Of a DNA stretch of 64,000 nucleotides, positions 26,994 to 36,760 are shown piece by piece. Every line of letters starts with the position of its first letter. Position 1 is the first letter of the stretch. The notes below the pieces were generated by a model. It was not told where the DNA came from. It saw only the letters and a program-made list of their open reading frames with translations, and ran no database searches. The position numbers were made by a program, and so were the translations under genes. Source of the stretch: Candidatus Poribacteria bacterium (GTDB lineage Bacteria; Poribacteria; WGA-4E; WGA-3G); contig OY282374.1 of the NCBI GenBank assembly GCA_958295815.1, positions 1,942,856 through 2,006,855 on the forward strand, in the 5' to 3' direction.

Positions 26994-27136
26994 AGTCATT
27001 TCCTTCTGCAGGGCAATTTTATATTACTATATATACTTAGTGTACCATATTTTCAGTTGAATGTCCAATTAGAAATATCAGAGGTGTTTGTAAATATTTT
27101 AGGAGTGGATGGTCAGAATCAGGTTTCGGAAGAATC

Positions 27137-27151
27137 GGGGTTAAAAACCCC
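27137..27151. repeat. GGGGTT hairpin repeat, single copy
   Basis: GGGGTT-AAA-AACCCC with the TCCCACA tag, same family as the 20229-20435 cluster. It lies in the 350-base divergent gap between glcD and the LamG gene, which otherwise holds only the promoter at 27258. Confidence 0.7.
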
Positions 27152-27257
27152 TCCCACATTTTGCAGGTGAAAACCCATCCTACAATTACAGTGTGTTTGG
27201 TCTGGATATCTTGAGGGTTTAGGGTCATTAACTTTACATCTCCGTTTATTTCTTTAA

Positions 27258-27287
27258 TTGTTAGTGGGTCTTGCAATATGATATAAT
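27258..27287 (+). promoter_or_regulatory. Promoter for the LamG protein gene
   Basis: TTGTTA (27258-27263) and TATAAT (27282-27287), 18-base spacer, 58 bases upstream of the ATG. GAAGGAG at 27332-27338 is the ribosome site. Confidence 0.5.
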
Positions 27288-27345
27288 TATAAAATGTGAT
27301 TATTGAGTAAACCTCTTGATATAAAAGTAAGTGAAGGAGACAAAT

Positions 27346-28125
27346 ATGCGAAAATTATTTTTGATTATAGGGATTGCATGTTCAATCGCTTGGATGCTGC
27401 CGTGTATATCCTCTGCCGAAATCGATCCGGAAACAGCGGTCGGTGTATGGTTAATGGATGAAGGCGCGGGCAAGACAACCAAGGACGCTTCAGGACTCGG
27501 ACACGACGGCACAATCAACGGTGCTAAGTGGAAAGACGGAAAAATCGGGAAAGCTCTTGAGTTTGATGGTGGACAGTGGGTGTCAATCGACTCGACACCG
27601 GAACTACAACTCGGTGACGAACTCACTATGATGGCATGGTTTTATGCCACGGATATTTCTACTTGGAGACAACTCATTTCCAAAAGCGACGAGTATCTCT
27701 TACGCATTGATCCACCACAGGAAGGGAATAAAATGTCAGCGTTTGTCAAACCCGGTGGGAGTTGGGAACCGAGAGCTTCCGCACATGTCCCTGATGAAAA
27801 AAAATGGATCCACTTCGCAGCGACTTACGACATCAACGAGAAAAACGAGCAACTCGTTGTGTACGTAGATGGTAAAAAGGCTGGCGTGAGCACACGTCCT
27901 GGAAAAACCGCTTTTACGGCAAACCCGGTTGAGATTGGTAAATGGGGTGGTGGTTCATACTTCGTGGGTATTATTGATGAAGCTGCTATTTTCAACACTG
28001 TTCTCAGTGAAGATGATCTGGGAACCATCGTGGAGCACGGATTAGCGAAAGCTCTTGGCGGGTTAGACGTTGAACCAGCGGGTAAATTGGCAATAACGTG
28101 GGGTGCTCTCAAAGCCAATCGTTAA
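27346..28125 (+). CDS. Secreted LamG/concanavalin-like protein
   Basis: 259 residues. A signal peptide of about 25 residues (MRKLFLIIGIACSIAW onwards, cleaved near SSA) is followed by one LamG/laminin-G-like jelly roll: GVWLMDEGAGKTTKDASG, HDGTINGAKW, TMMAWFYATD, and VYVDGKKAG. Such domains bind carbohydrates or proteins outside the cell. The C-terminus ends in LDVEPAGKLAITWGALKANR, nearly the same as the end of the next, otherwise unrelated, gene product. Confidence 0.82.
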   Translation: MRKLFLIIGIACSIAWMLPCISSAEIDPETAVGVWLMDEGAGKTTKDASGLGHDGTINGAKWKDGKIGKALEFDGGQWVSIDSTPELQLGDELTMMAWFYATDISTWRQLISKSDEYLLRIDPPQEGNKMSAFVKPGGSWEPRASAHVPDEKKWIHFAATYDINEKNEQLVVYVDGKKAGVSTRPGKTAFTANPVEIGKWGGGSYFVGIIDEAAIFNTVLSEDDLGTIVEHGLAKALGGLDVEPAGKLAITWGALKANR

Positions 28126-28171
28126 ATTGATTTCCGGTTGGAGATCAAGCAAAGGGAACTAAGGATTTCTC

Positions 28172-28200
28172 TTGCGATGACAATGCCTCCGTGTTATAAT
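28172..28200 (+). promoter_or_regulatory. Promoter for the second secreted protein gene
   Basis: TTGCGA (28172-28177) and a perfect TATAAT (28195-28200) with a 17-base spacer, 28 bases before the ATG. AAGGAGG at 28215-28221 is a strong ribosome site. Confidence 0.65.
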
Positions 28201-28228
28201 AATGATACTTTTTTAAGGAGGACTGGCT

Positions 28229-28969
28229 ATGAAGACGTCTATGATTTTGATCTGCGGAGTCCTAATGCTCGGCTTCATTGCAACGGGGTCTGCTGGTGTC
28301 TGGACAGATCCGTTTGATGGCAATGAACTCGTTGAAGAGTGGGAATTTCGCGACTATCGCGACGAAGTTACAACCTTTGAAGTCAAAGATGGCTTCTTAC
28401 AGATGACGAATCCGAAGGGTGGTTGGGGGCATACGACCCCTGACAAACCGATGGTTGAACGAGACATCCCAAAGACTGCCGCTAAAAATATAACGGTGAG
28501 TGGGATTTTCACCACCGAACCCGATACACCTGCGGATTCTTGGATTGGCATCTTCATCTATAGTGACGATGACCTGAACTACGCTTGTTTGTTGTTTGGC
28601 GGCGAAGCCAATCAACCCCAGAAAACGCTCATAGGGAGTATGGTCCAAGGTGGTTGGCAGGACAAAGGACACTTTCAGACTGGCTTTGATGTCCCGCTCC
28701 ACTTAAAGATTGTCAAAGAGGACGATCTCTTCTCCGGCTACTACCGCGAAAACGAAAAGGATGAGTGGGTTCTTTCTGGCAAGAAGACGTGGAACCACAA
28801 GTTTGATGTTGAGCGCGTCGGGGTTGGTTTCATGAACAGTTGGGGAGGCCAGACGGTCACGTTTCTTGTTGATACACTTTCTATTGAGGGAGATGGGATT
28901 GAGCCGTTGGATGTTGCCGCGGAAGGTAAGTTAGCAACAACGTGGGGAACCCTCAAAGCGGTGCAATAA
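28229..28969 (+). CDS. Secreted concanavalin-like protein with shared C-terminal motif
   Basis: 246 residues. A signal peptide ends near GSA (residue about 22). The body is rich in beta strands and resembles the concanavalin-like/DUF1080-type fold (FDGNELVEEWEFRDY, WIGIFIYSDDDLNYACLL, VGVGFMNSWGG); no catalytic residues can be named. The last residues, LDVAAEGKLATTWGTLKAVQ, repeat the ending of the preceding LamG protein although the bodies do not match. It has its own promoter. Confidence 0.75.
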   Translation: MKTSMILICGVLMLGFIATGSAGVWTDPFDGNELVEEWEFRDYRDEVTTFEVKDGFLQMTNPKGGWGHTTPDKPMVERDIPKTAAKNITVSGIFTTEPDTPADSWIGIFIYSDDDLNYACLLFGGEANQPQKTLIGSMVQGGWQDKGHFQTGFDVPLHLKIVKEDDLFSGYYRENEKDEWVLSGKKTWNHKFDVERVGVGFMNSWGGQTVTFLVDTLSIEGDGIEPLDVAAEGKLATTWGTLKAVQ

Positions 28970-29181
28970 CCGTCTGATCGACGGAATCAATTCTCCTGTA
29001 ACCTTGATTCCTTATAGTCAAAAGCAGAAACGCCACCTGGCACACGGGAAAATTTAAAACGGGGTGGTAAACCACCACCCCTACAATACGTCTAAAGAAT
29101 TAAACTACACCTAAAAAAGACCACCTATCCAATCCATTCAGTCCATTCAGGTTAGAGAAAATAAGGAGTAATTCTACTGCC

Positions 29182-32100
29182 ATGTCCATCCCCAAGATAT
29201 CCGTGAACAACCCCGTCTTGGCAAACATGTTAATGATAATAATTATTGCATTCGGGGTATATGCATGGATAAACCTACCCCGAGAACTCACACCGGAAAT
29301 CGCATTACAGAGCGCAACCGTCACAACGCTATATCCGGGTGCTTCTCCAGAAGAAGTTGAGAAACTCATCTCCGCCCCTATCGAAGACGCAATTGGCGAA
29401 AACGTCAACAAAATCGACCTACTGTTTTCTACCTCTTCAGAGGGCAGGTCGGTTATTTCTATCGATTTTGAAGAGATGAGTGACAGAGATTACGACAAGG
29501 AAATAGAAAATCTCCGTACGGCTGTTGAACAGGTGAATGAGTTGCCAGAGGAGATTTTAGACGATCCGAAGGTAGAAGAACTCGATGTCTCCTCCGGTTT
29601 CCCGATGTTGACAATCGTTGTTGGTGGGACAATATCTGAAACACAGATGCGGGATATTGCCGAGAATCTCAAAGACGAGATCTTGGACATAAAAAACATC
29701 GCCTCCGTCCAGATATCGGGGCTACGTGAAAGAGAAATATGGATTGAGGTGGACCCGGATCGCTTAAGAGCGTATCAAATTCCGATTGCCGGAGTTGTTG
29801 CTGCAATCGGTGCCAGTAATTTAAATCTCCCTGCTGGCACAATGGAACTCGGTAACACAGAATTCATGGTGCGAACGATGGGCGAGTTTGCGAGTCCAGA
29901 CACAATCGGCGAAACCATCATCGCTGTTCAACCGACAGGCACACCGCTCCGCCTAAAGGATGTCGCAACCGTTTCAGATACCTACGAAGAGGCGAGGACG
30001 TTATCACGGATTAGCGGGGAACCCTCTATCAGTTTGAGTGCGCAAAAAAAGACAGAAGGAAACACGATCGCGTTAGTTGCTGAACTTCGAGAATTGGTTG
30101 ATAAACGGAAAAGCGACCTCCCTGAAGGTGCTGAATTGACACCGGTTAACGACTATTCCGTTATTTTAAAAGAGCGGTTAGGTATTCTTGAAACGAACGC
30201 ATTTTTCGGTTTGATGCTTGTTGTGCTAATGCTCTTGCTATTTATCGGGTGGCGAAACGCCATGTTTGCAGCACTCGGCATACCTGTTGCATTCATGGCA
30301 ACGTTTTGGTTTATGTCTGTAGGGGGGTATTCACTCAGTGGCGTCTCCCTGTTTGGTCTTATTTTAGTGGTAGGGATTGTTGTAGATGACGCTATCGTTG
30401 TTGTAGAGAACATCTACCGTCATATTGAGAGAGGGGAAACACCGAAAGTTGCGGCGATTCGAGGTGCGGAAGAAGTTGGTTGGCCAGTTCTGGCGGCAAG
30501 TTTGACGACGATCTGTGCTTTTGGTCCATTGATGTTTATGTCCGGCGTTCCTGGACAATTTATGCGTGTCGTGCCAATTATGGCGATTCTGGTGTTGGTA
30601 GCTTCTCTCTTTGAAGTTTTCGTGATTTTACCAGCACACGTCTCCGAGTGGGGAAGACCTAAACCTCGCACAGGACGCAGCAGACTTGAGGGACTTCGGA
30701 CACGATCCCGCGGTGCCTTCTCTTTAAGCGTTCTCATCGTTGGCTTTTTGGCATGGTTCGGAACGGTTTTTGATCTTATCCGTAATCGATATGTCAGAAT
30801 CCTGAAAGTGACAATCCGACGCCGATATGCCTTTGTGGGGTCTGTATTCTTTATCGGCTTAGTTGCCTGTGTCGGGGCATTCTTAATTCTTGACAAAGAG
30901 CTCTTCCCTGGCGAAGATTTTCCACAATTTTATGTCAAAGCTGAGATGCCACCTTCCTATGGTATGCAAGAAACAACAGGTATAATCGCCCAGATTGAAG
31001 CAGCTGCCGAAACACTCCCGACAAGTGAAGTCGCTGCAATCGTCAGCAACATTGGGTTACATACGCCGACTGGGAGTATGATGGAAGGCATTACTTACGG
31101 TTCAAATTTTGGAGAAGTTATTGTTGAACTTACACCGAAGCAGGAGCGCACCCGCGGTGTAGATGATATTATCGCAGAACTACGGACGAAAACCGCAGCA
31201 ATTAGCGGGATTGAAGAGCTGAATTTCATCACACAGGAAGGCGGTCCTCCAACAGGATCGGATGTTGAAGTCAAGGTGAAGGGACCAAGATTTGAGCAAC
31301 TTACAGAACTCGTTGAAATTCTAAAAGCGTCCCTTATGCAGATGGACGGTGTTTACGATATCCGTGATGACTTCCGTACTGGAAAATCTGAACTCCGCAT
31401 CTATCTGAAACCCGAGAAAGCACATCAATACGGGTTAACCACATTCCAAGTTGCACAAACGGTTCGCACTGCTATTGAAGGTGCCAAAGCCACAACCTAT
31501 CGTGAAGCAGACGAAGCGATTGATGTCGTGGTCAAATACGAGGAAGATAACCTAACAAACCTTGCAGAACTTAGTAACCTCCTAATCGCAACACCCACCG
31601 GTGCTATAGTTCCGCTCAGGGATGTTGCAGATATCACCGAGGAGAAGGGATATTCCGATATTCGCCGATTCGACGGTGAGCGTGCAATCACGGTTTACGG
31701 CTCCGTAGATCCTACAATAACGACTGCTGTTAAAGTGAATCAGGCGTTAATTGGGACATTCGCCGATGTCGAAACCCTATATCCAGGATACCAGCTTGAT
31801 TTTCGAGGGGTCTTCGATGAGATTATAGAATCCTTTTCTGAGTTATGGAAATTATTCATTGTTGGACTCTTGTTAATCTATGTAGTCTTAGGTGCGCAAT
31901 TCAAATCGTTTATCCAACCGATTGTTATTATGTTCGCTGTTCCCTTCGGTATGATAGGAGCGATGGTAGGACTTCTCCTTGCCAACGCAACGCTTAGTAT
32001 GGTAGCGATGTTTGGTATTGTTGCGCTCTCAGGGATTGTGGTGAATGATTCTATTGTTCTTATTGATTTCATCAACAGGTACCGAGAACGCGGTCACAAC

Positions 32101-32409
32101 AAATGGTACGCGATTCTGAAAGGCGGGAGTATCCGATTACGTCCGATCGTTCTCACCTCACTGACGACGATTTTTGGACTCATTCCGATGGCAATCGGGT
32201 TAGGTGGCAAATCACCTATATGGATGCCGATGGCGTATACAATCATTTTCGGTCTCTCCTTGGCAACTACAATGACCCTTTTTGTGATGCCTGCGTTGTA
32301 CGCCATCACAACAGATGTACGCGGTGTCTTCCTGAAAAACCCAGAGGAACGCTTCCAAACTGTTTCAGCGGATGAGCTGTTGGGTGACGCAGTTCCAGCT
32401 GATGATTAA
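29182..32409 (+). CDS. RND efflux pump inner-membrane subunit (first of tandem pair)
   Basis: 1075 residues, the size of AcrB/MdtB-type RND transporters that pump substrates with proton energy toward the outer membrane. Family features are the N-terminal helix after MSIPKISVNNPVLANM, YPGASPEEVEKLI, the proton-relay Asp pair in VVGIVVDDAIVVVENIYRH (near residue 401), FMATFWFM and GIVVNDSIVLIDFINRYR. No membrane-fusion protein or outer-membrane channel gene is adjacent. An 82-base gap upstream holds a GGGGTGGT hairpin at about 29060. Confidence 0.93.
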   Translation: MSIPKISVNNPVLANMLMIIIIAFGVYAWINLPRELTPEIALQSATVTTLYPGASPEEVEKLISAPIEDAIGENVNKIDLLFSTSSEGRSVISIDFEEMSDRDYDKEIENLRTAVEQVNELPEEILDDPKVEELDVSSGFPMLTIVVGGTISETQMRDIAENLKDEILDIKNIASVQISGLREREIWIEVDPDRLRAYQIPIAGVVAAIGASNLNLPAGTMELGNTEFMVRTMGEFASPDTIGETIIAVQPTGTPLRLKDVATVSDTYEEARTLSRISGEPSISLSAQKKTEGNTIALVAELRELVDKRKSDLPEGAELTPVNDYSVILKERLGILETNAFFGLMLVVLMLLLFIGWRNAMFAALGIPVAFMATFWFMSVGGYSLSGVSLFGLILVVGIVVDDAIVVVENIYRHIERGETPKVAAIRGAEEVGWPVLAASLTTICAFGPLMFMSGVPGQFMRVVPIMAILVLVASLFEVFVILPAHVSEWGRPKPRTGRSRLEGLRTRSRGAFSLSVLIVGFLAWFGTVFDLIRNRYVRILKVTIRRRYAFVGSVFFIGLVACVGAFLILDKELFPGEDFPQFYVKAEMPPSYGMQETTGIIAQIEAAAETLPTSEVAAIVSNIGLHTPTGSMMEGITYGSNFGEVIVELTPKQERTRGVDDIIAELRTKTAAISGIEELNFITQEGGPPTGSDVEVKVKGPRFEQLTELVEILKASLMQMDGVYDIRDDFRTGKSELRIYLKPEKAHQYGLTTFQVAQTVRTAIEGAKATTYREADEAIDVVVKYEEDNLTNLAELSNLLIATPTGAIVPLRDVADITEEKGYSDIRRFDGERAITVYGSVDPTITTAVKVNQALIGTFADVETLYPGYQLDFRGVFDEIIESFSELWKLFIVGLLLIYVVLGAQFKSFIQPIVIMFAVPFGMIGAMVGLLLANATLSMVAMFGIVALSGIVVNDSIVLIDFINRYRERGHNKWYAILKGGSIRLRPIVLTSLTTIFGLIPMAIGLGGKSPIWMPMAYTIIFGLSLATTMTLFVMPALYAITTDVRGVFLKNPEERFQTVSADELLGDAVPADD

Positions 32410-32419
32410 ATAGACTGAT

Positions 32420-32445
32420 AGGGTGAGGTCCTCGGACCGCACCCT
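32420..32445. repeat. GGTCC/GGACC palindrome between the RND genes
   Basis: AGGGTG-A-GGTCC-TC-GGACC-G-CACCCT forms a long hairpin with one mismatch, 10 bases after the first RND stop. There is no T-run. It could be an mRNA-stabilising or attenuating hairpin, or another short palindromic repeat. Confidence 0.55.
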
Positions 32446-32528
32446 ACATAGTTTCACCCCGTCTAAAACGAAAACTCACAGTGTGAACCCAAGCACTCAT
32501 CATCCCCACACAGTGAAATTCTATCACC

Positions 32529-35500
32529 ATGTCTATCCCCAAAATGTCTGTGAACAACCCCGTTTTAGCAAACATGCTGATGATTATAATCATCGTTTTT
32601 GGGTTGTATGCATGGATAAACTTACCGCGGGAACTCACACCAGAAGTCTCCGTACAGAGTGCAGTTGTAACAACGCTATATCCGGGAGCATCTCCAGAAG
32701 AAGTTGAAAAGCTTGTCACTGCTCCTATTGAAGATGTTATTGAGGAGAACGTCGGCAAAGTTAACCTATTGTTTTCGACCTCTTCAGAGGGGCGATCCGT
32801 TATCTTTGTCGATTTTGAGGAGATAAGCGATCGAGATTTCGACAAGGAGCTTGAAAATCTGCGCACCGCTGTTGATCAAGTAAATGAGTTGCCTGAGGAG
32901 ATTTTAGATGAGCCGAAGGTCCAAGAATTTGATATTTCATTTGGTTTCCCTATATTGACGATTGTTGTCGGTGGGAACATGTCAGAAACGCAGATGCGGG
33001 ATATTGCTGAAAATCTCAAAGATGAAATATCGGACATCAAAAACATTGCCTCTGTCCGAATGGCAGGTCTCCGTGAAAGAGAGATATGGATTGAGGTGAA
33101 CCCTAATCGATTGAAGGCATATCGACTCCCAATTTCAGCGGTCATTACTTCGCTTAGTACAAACAACTTGAATCTTCCCGCTGGCACAATGGAGCTGGGA
33201 GGCACAGAATTCATGATCCGAACGATGGGAGAATTCACCGATTTAGACACTATTGGTGAAACTCTCATTACTGTTCAACCGACAGGTACGCCTCTCCGTC
33301 TGAAGGATGTTGCAACCATCTCTGACACCTACGAAGAGGTGCGAACGCTATCAAGATTTAATGGACAACCTTCGATTAGCCTGAGCGTTCAAAAAAAGAC
33401 TGAGGGAAACACAATCGCATTAGTTGCCAAACTTCGAGAATTGATCGAAAATCGGAGAACGAATCTCCCCGACGGTGCTGAATTGACGGTTGTTAACGAC
33501 TATTCTGTTGTTCTCAAAGAACGATTAGGTATTCTTGAAACCAACGCATTTTTCGGTTTGGTGCTTGTTGTGCTAATGCTCTTGCTTTTTATCGGCTGGC
33601 GGAATGCCTTATTTGCGGCACTCGGTATACCGGTTGCCTTCATGGCAACATTTTGGTTTATGTCCATTGCTGGTTATACGCTCAGCGGTGTCTCCCTGTT
33701 TGGGCTTATTTTAGTCGTAGGGATTGTCGTTGATGATGCTATTGTTGTCATAGAAAATATCTATCGACATATTGAGTCTGGCGTATCTCCGAAAGTTGCA
33801 GCGATTCGCGGCGCAGAAGAGGTTGGTTGGCCGGTTGTAGCGGCAAGCTTGACGACAATCTGTGCTTTTGGACCGTTGATGTTTATGTCTGGTGTTACTG
33901 GACAGTTTATGCGGATCGTGCCGGTTATTGCGATTCTGGTGTTGATAGCATCTCTTTTTGAAGTTTTCGTAATTTTACCAGCACACGTCGCTGAATGGGG
34001 AAGAACTAAAATTCGCACAGGACGCAGCAGACTTGAAAATCTCCGCACTGGGTCTTCGAGGGGTTTCACTCTTGGTGTCCGCATTGTCGGTTTTTTCGTG
34101 TGGTTTGCCATGTTTTTTGAATTAATTCGGAACCGATATGTTAGAATCCTGAAAATAACCATCCGACACAGATATGCGTTTGTAGGGAGTGTCCTCTTCA
34201 TTGGATTGGTTGCGTGTGTCGGAGCATTTTTTGTTCTTGACAAGGAACTCTTCCCCGGTGAAGAGTTTCCACAATTTTATGTCAAAGCCGAGATGCCACC
34301 TTCCTACGGAATACAGGAAACAACAGAAGTAATTGTCCAAATTGAAGAGATGGCTAAAGAACTTCCATCGACTGAAGTTGATGCGGTTGTCAGCAATGTC
34401 GGTTTACACACATTTATGTCAGGTTTGGTAAGAAGAAGTGTTACCTACGGCTCAAATTTAGGAGAGGTAATCGTCGAGCTCACACCAAAGCAAGAACGCA
34501 CCCGAGGTGTGGATGAGATCATCGCAGAACTCCGGTCGAAAACCGCCACAATTAGTGGAATTGAGCGGCTGAGTTTCGTCACACAGGATGGGGGTGCCCC
34601 ACAAGTATCAGATGTGGAAGTGAAAGTAAAAGGACCGAGATTTGAGAATCTGACTGAACTCGCTGGCGTTCTTAAGACAGCCCTATTTCAGATAGATGGG
34701 GTTTACGATATCCGAGATGACTTCAGCATCGGGAAATCTGAACTGCGCATCTACTTGAATCAGGAGAAAGCGTATCAATATGGATTAACCACGTTTCAGG
34801 TTGCCCAAACCGTTCGTACTGCTCTGGAGGGTGCTAAAGCCACAACTTATCGTGAAGCAGACGAAGCAATTGATGTCGTCGTCAAATATAAGGAAGATAC
34901 TCTCAAAAGCCTTGCAGAACTTAACAATTTGTTGATTGCAATCCCGACAGGTGCGATTGTTCCACTTAAAGATGTTGCGACCATCAAGGATGAAAAGGGA
35001 TATGCAGATATCCATCGCTTCGATGGGGAACGATCAATCTCGGTTTATGCCTCGGTAGATAGAGAAAAGACGACTGCCTTTACAGTGAATCAATCACTCA
35101 TCAGTGCATTTGCTGATATAGAATCTTTGTATCCGGGATACCAACTCGATTTTCGAGGGATTTTTGATGAGATTACAGAATCCTTTTCCGAGTTGTGGAA
35201 GTTGTTCATTGTTGGGCTGTTGTTAATCTATGTGGTATTAGGTGCGCAATTCAAATCGTTTATACAACCAATTATCATTATGTTTGCTGTTCCGTTTGGT
35301 ATGATAGGTGCGATGGTAGGACTCCTACTTTCGCATGCGACACTTAGTGTAGTCGCTATGTTTGGTATCGTTGCGCTTGCGGGGATTGTGGTGAACGATT
35401 CAATTGTGCTTATTGACTTCATCAACAAATACCGTGAAAATGGTTATAACAAGTGGTATGCTATTCTGAAAGGCAGTAGCCTCCGATTGCGTCCAATTGT

Positions 35501-35726
35501 TCTCACGACATTAACGACGATTTTCGGACTCATTCCAATGGCAATCGGGTTAGGTGGTAAGTCGCCTATATGGATGCCGATGGCGTATACGATCATTTTT
35601 GGACTTGCTGTTGCAACATTGATGACGCTGTTCGTGATGCCGGGATTATATGCCATCACAACGGACCTTCGTAGACTCATCTTGAAAGACCCAGAAGGAC
35701 GTTTCCGATCCGTTTCAGATGATTAA
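32529..35726 (+). CDS. RND efflux pump inner-membrane subunit (second of tandem pair)
   Basis: 1065 residues, collinear with the preceding RND protein and identical at most positions by eye, including the Asp pair in VVGIVVDDAIVVIENIYRH and the GIVVNDSIVLIDFIN segment. Differences cluster in the periplasmic loops (for example GLHTPTGSMMEG versus GLHTFMSGLVRR), the part that would contact substrate. This suggests tandem duplication with divergence of specificity, or a heteromeric pump of the MdtB/MdtC kind (inference). Confidence 0.93.
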   Translation: MSIPKMSVNNPVLANMLMIIIIVFGLYAWINLPRELTPEVSVQSAVVTTLYPGASPEEVEKLVTAPIEDVIEENVGKVNLLFSTSSEGRSVIFVDFEEISDRDFDKELENLRTAVDQVNELPEEILDEPKVQEFDISFGFPILTIVVGGNMSETQMRDIAENLKDEISDIKNIASVRMAGLREREIWIEVNPNRLKAYRLPISAVITSLSTNNLNLPAGTMELGGTEFMIRTMGEFTDLDTIGETLITVQPTGTPLRLKDVATISDTYEEVRTLSRFNGQPSISLSVQKKTEGNTIALVAKLRELIENRRTNLPDGAELTVVNDYSVVLKERLGILETNAFFGLVLVVLMLLLFIGWRNALFAALGIPVAFMATFWFMSIAGYTLSGVSLFGLILVVGIVVDDAIVVIENIYRHIESGVSPKVAAIRGAEEVGWPVVAASLTTICAFGPLMFMSGVTGQFMRIVPVIAILVLIASLFEVFVILPAHVAEWGRTKIRTGRSRLENLRTGSSRGFTLGVRIVGFFVWFAMFFELIRNRYVRILKITIRHRYAFVGSVLFIGLVACVGAFFVLDKELFPGEEFPQFYVKAEMPPSYGIQETTEVIVQIEEMAKELPSTEVDAVVSNVGLHTFMSGLVRRSVTYGSNLGEVIVELTPKQERTRGVDEIIAELRSKTATISGIERLSFVTQDGGAPQVSDVEVKVKGPRFENLTELAGVLKTALFQIDGVYDIRDDFSIGKSELRIYLNQEKAYQYGLTTFQVAQTVRTALEGAKATTYREADEAIDVVVKYKEDTLKSLAELNNLLIAIPTGAIVPLKDVATIKDEKGYADIHRFDGERSISVYASVDREKTTAFTVNQSLISAFADIESLYPGYQLDFRGIFDEITESFSELWKLFIVGLLLIYVVLGAQFKSFIQPIIIMFAVPFGMIGAMVGLLLSHATLSVVAMFGIVALAGIVVNDSIVLIDFINKYRENGYNKWYAILKGSSLRLRPIVLTTLTTIFGLIPMAIGLGGKSPIWMPMAYTIIFGLAVATLMTLFVMPGLYAITTDLRRLILKDPEGRFRSVSDD

Positions 35727-35792
35727 CATAAAGAGTGGAGTGAGATTTCCGTACTCCGCGCTCTACTTCTAAAAAAAGGATAAGGAATTAAC

Positions 35793-36752
35793 ATGAAAAT
35801 TACCTTTATTGGTGTTGGTGGCATCACCGGAAGTTACCGCCAAAGCCTCAAACAACTTGAACGTCCTATCGCAGCGGTTTGCGATATAAACCCCGAACGC
35901 GTGGCTACCATCGCCGCCGAAGAAAACGCTACACCATATACCGATCACGGTGAGATGCTGCAGAAAGAGAAACCTGATGTCGTGTTCATCTGTATCCCGC
36001 CGGGTGCGCACACCACACAGGTCGCTGATGCAGCAGCATCGGGTGCGGCGCTCTTCGTTGCTAAGCCCGTAGCACAGGACTTGGAAACCGCTCAACGCAC
36101 CCGTGATGCAATTGATACTGCTGGTGTCATGAGTCAGGTCGGTTATATGGCACGGTACAGCGACATTACAGCGAAAGCGAAGGAATTAGTCGGAGATCGG
36201 AATCTCGCCATGGGGATCGGACGGTTTCTCACGCGGATGGGTATTAACCACCCATGGTGGGGAAAATACGACGTATCGCGCGGACAGATGGTAGAGCAGA
36301 CGACCCATGTTTTCGACCTCATCCGCTATTTTCTCGGCGATGTCAAAAGCGTTCAAGCGTATGGTATCAAAGGGGTTTCTGAAGGTATCGCGGACTTTGA
36401 GGAATGTACCACCTGTAACATGCAGTTTGAAAGCGGTGCAGTGGGTAGTATTACCAGTACGTGTGTCGCCCGTGCACATGACAATTTCGCAACCGAGTTG
36501 GTAGGCGACGACTTCTATCTTAAGCTCACGCACGACCTCGGATTACGGGGTCAGATCAGCGGTGAGGCGGTTGATTATACCGGCACGGAAGCGGGGTACT
36601 TCCGGCAGGTTGAACAGTTCGTCAAAGCGGTTGAAGCGAACGATCAGAGGTTAGTGCTTTCATCTTATGCTGATGCTGTTAAGAGCCTTGCTGTTACACT
36701 TGCGGCGAATCGTTCATTGGAAACAGGGCAGGTTGAGCAGGTTATCGCTTAA
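35793..36752 (+). CDS. Gfo/Idh/MocA family oxidoreductase
   Basis: 319 residues with the Rossmann start ITFIGVGGITGSYRQSL and the NAD-ribose region AAVCDINPERV. The catalytic loop reads VAKPVAQD, so the lysine of the EKP motif is kept while the Glu is Ala. The C-terminal domain includes the MVEQTTHVFDLIRYFLGDV helix typical of family members that act on sugars. The start follows AAGGA. It is convergent with the nuclease/ATPase pair, 8 bases apart. Confidence 0.87.
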   Translation: MKITFIGVGGITGSYRQSLKQLERPIAAVCDINPERVATIAAEENATPYTDHGEMLQKEKPDVVFICIPPGAHTTQVADAAASGAALFVAKPVAQDLETAQRTRDAIDTAGVMSQVGYMARYSDITAKAKELVGDRNLAMGIGRFLTRMGINHPWWGKYDVSRGQMVEQTTHVFDLIRYFLGDVKSVQAYGIKGVSEGIADFEECTTCNMQFESGAVGSITSTCVARAHDNFATELVGDDFYLKLTHDLGLRGQISGEAVDYTGTEAGYFRQVEQFVKAVEANDQRLVLSSYADAVKSLAVTLAANRSLETGQVEQVIA

Positions 36753-36760
36753 GGTTCATC

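Noticed and set aside
33761..34243. A 160-codon minus-strand frame inside the second RND gene
   Set aside because: It has no family match and is the shadow of conserved membrane segments of the RND protein; a similar shadow occurs in the first copy.
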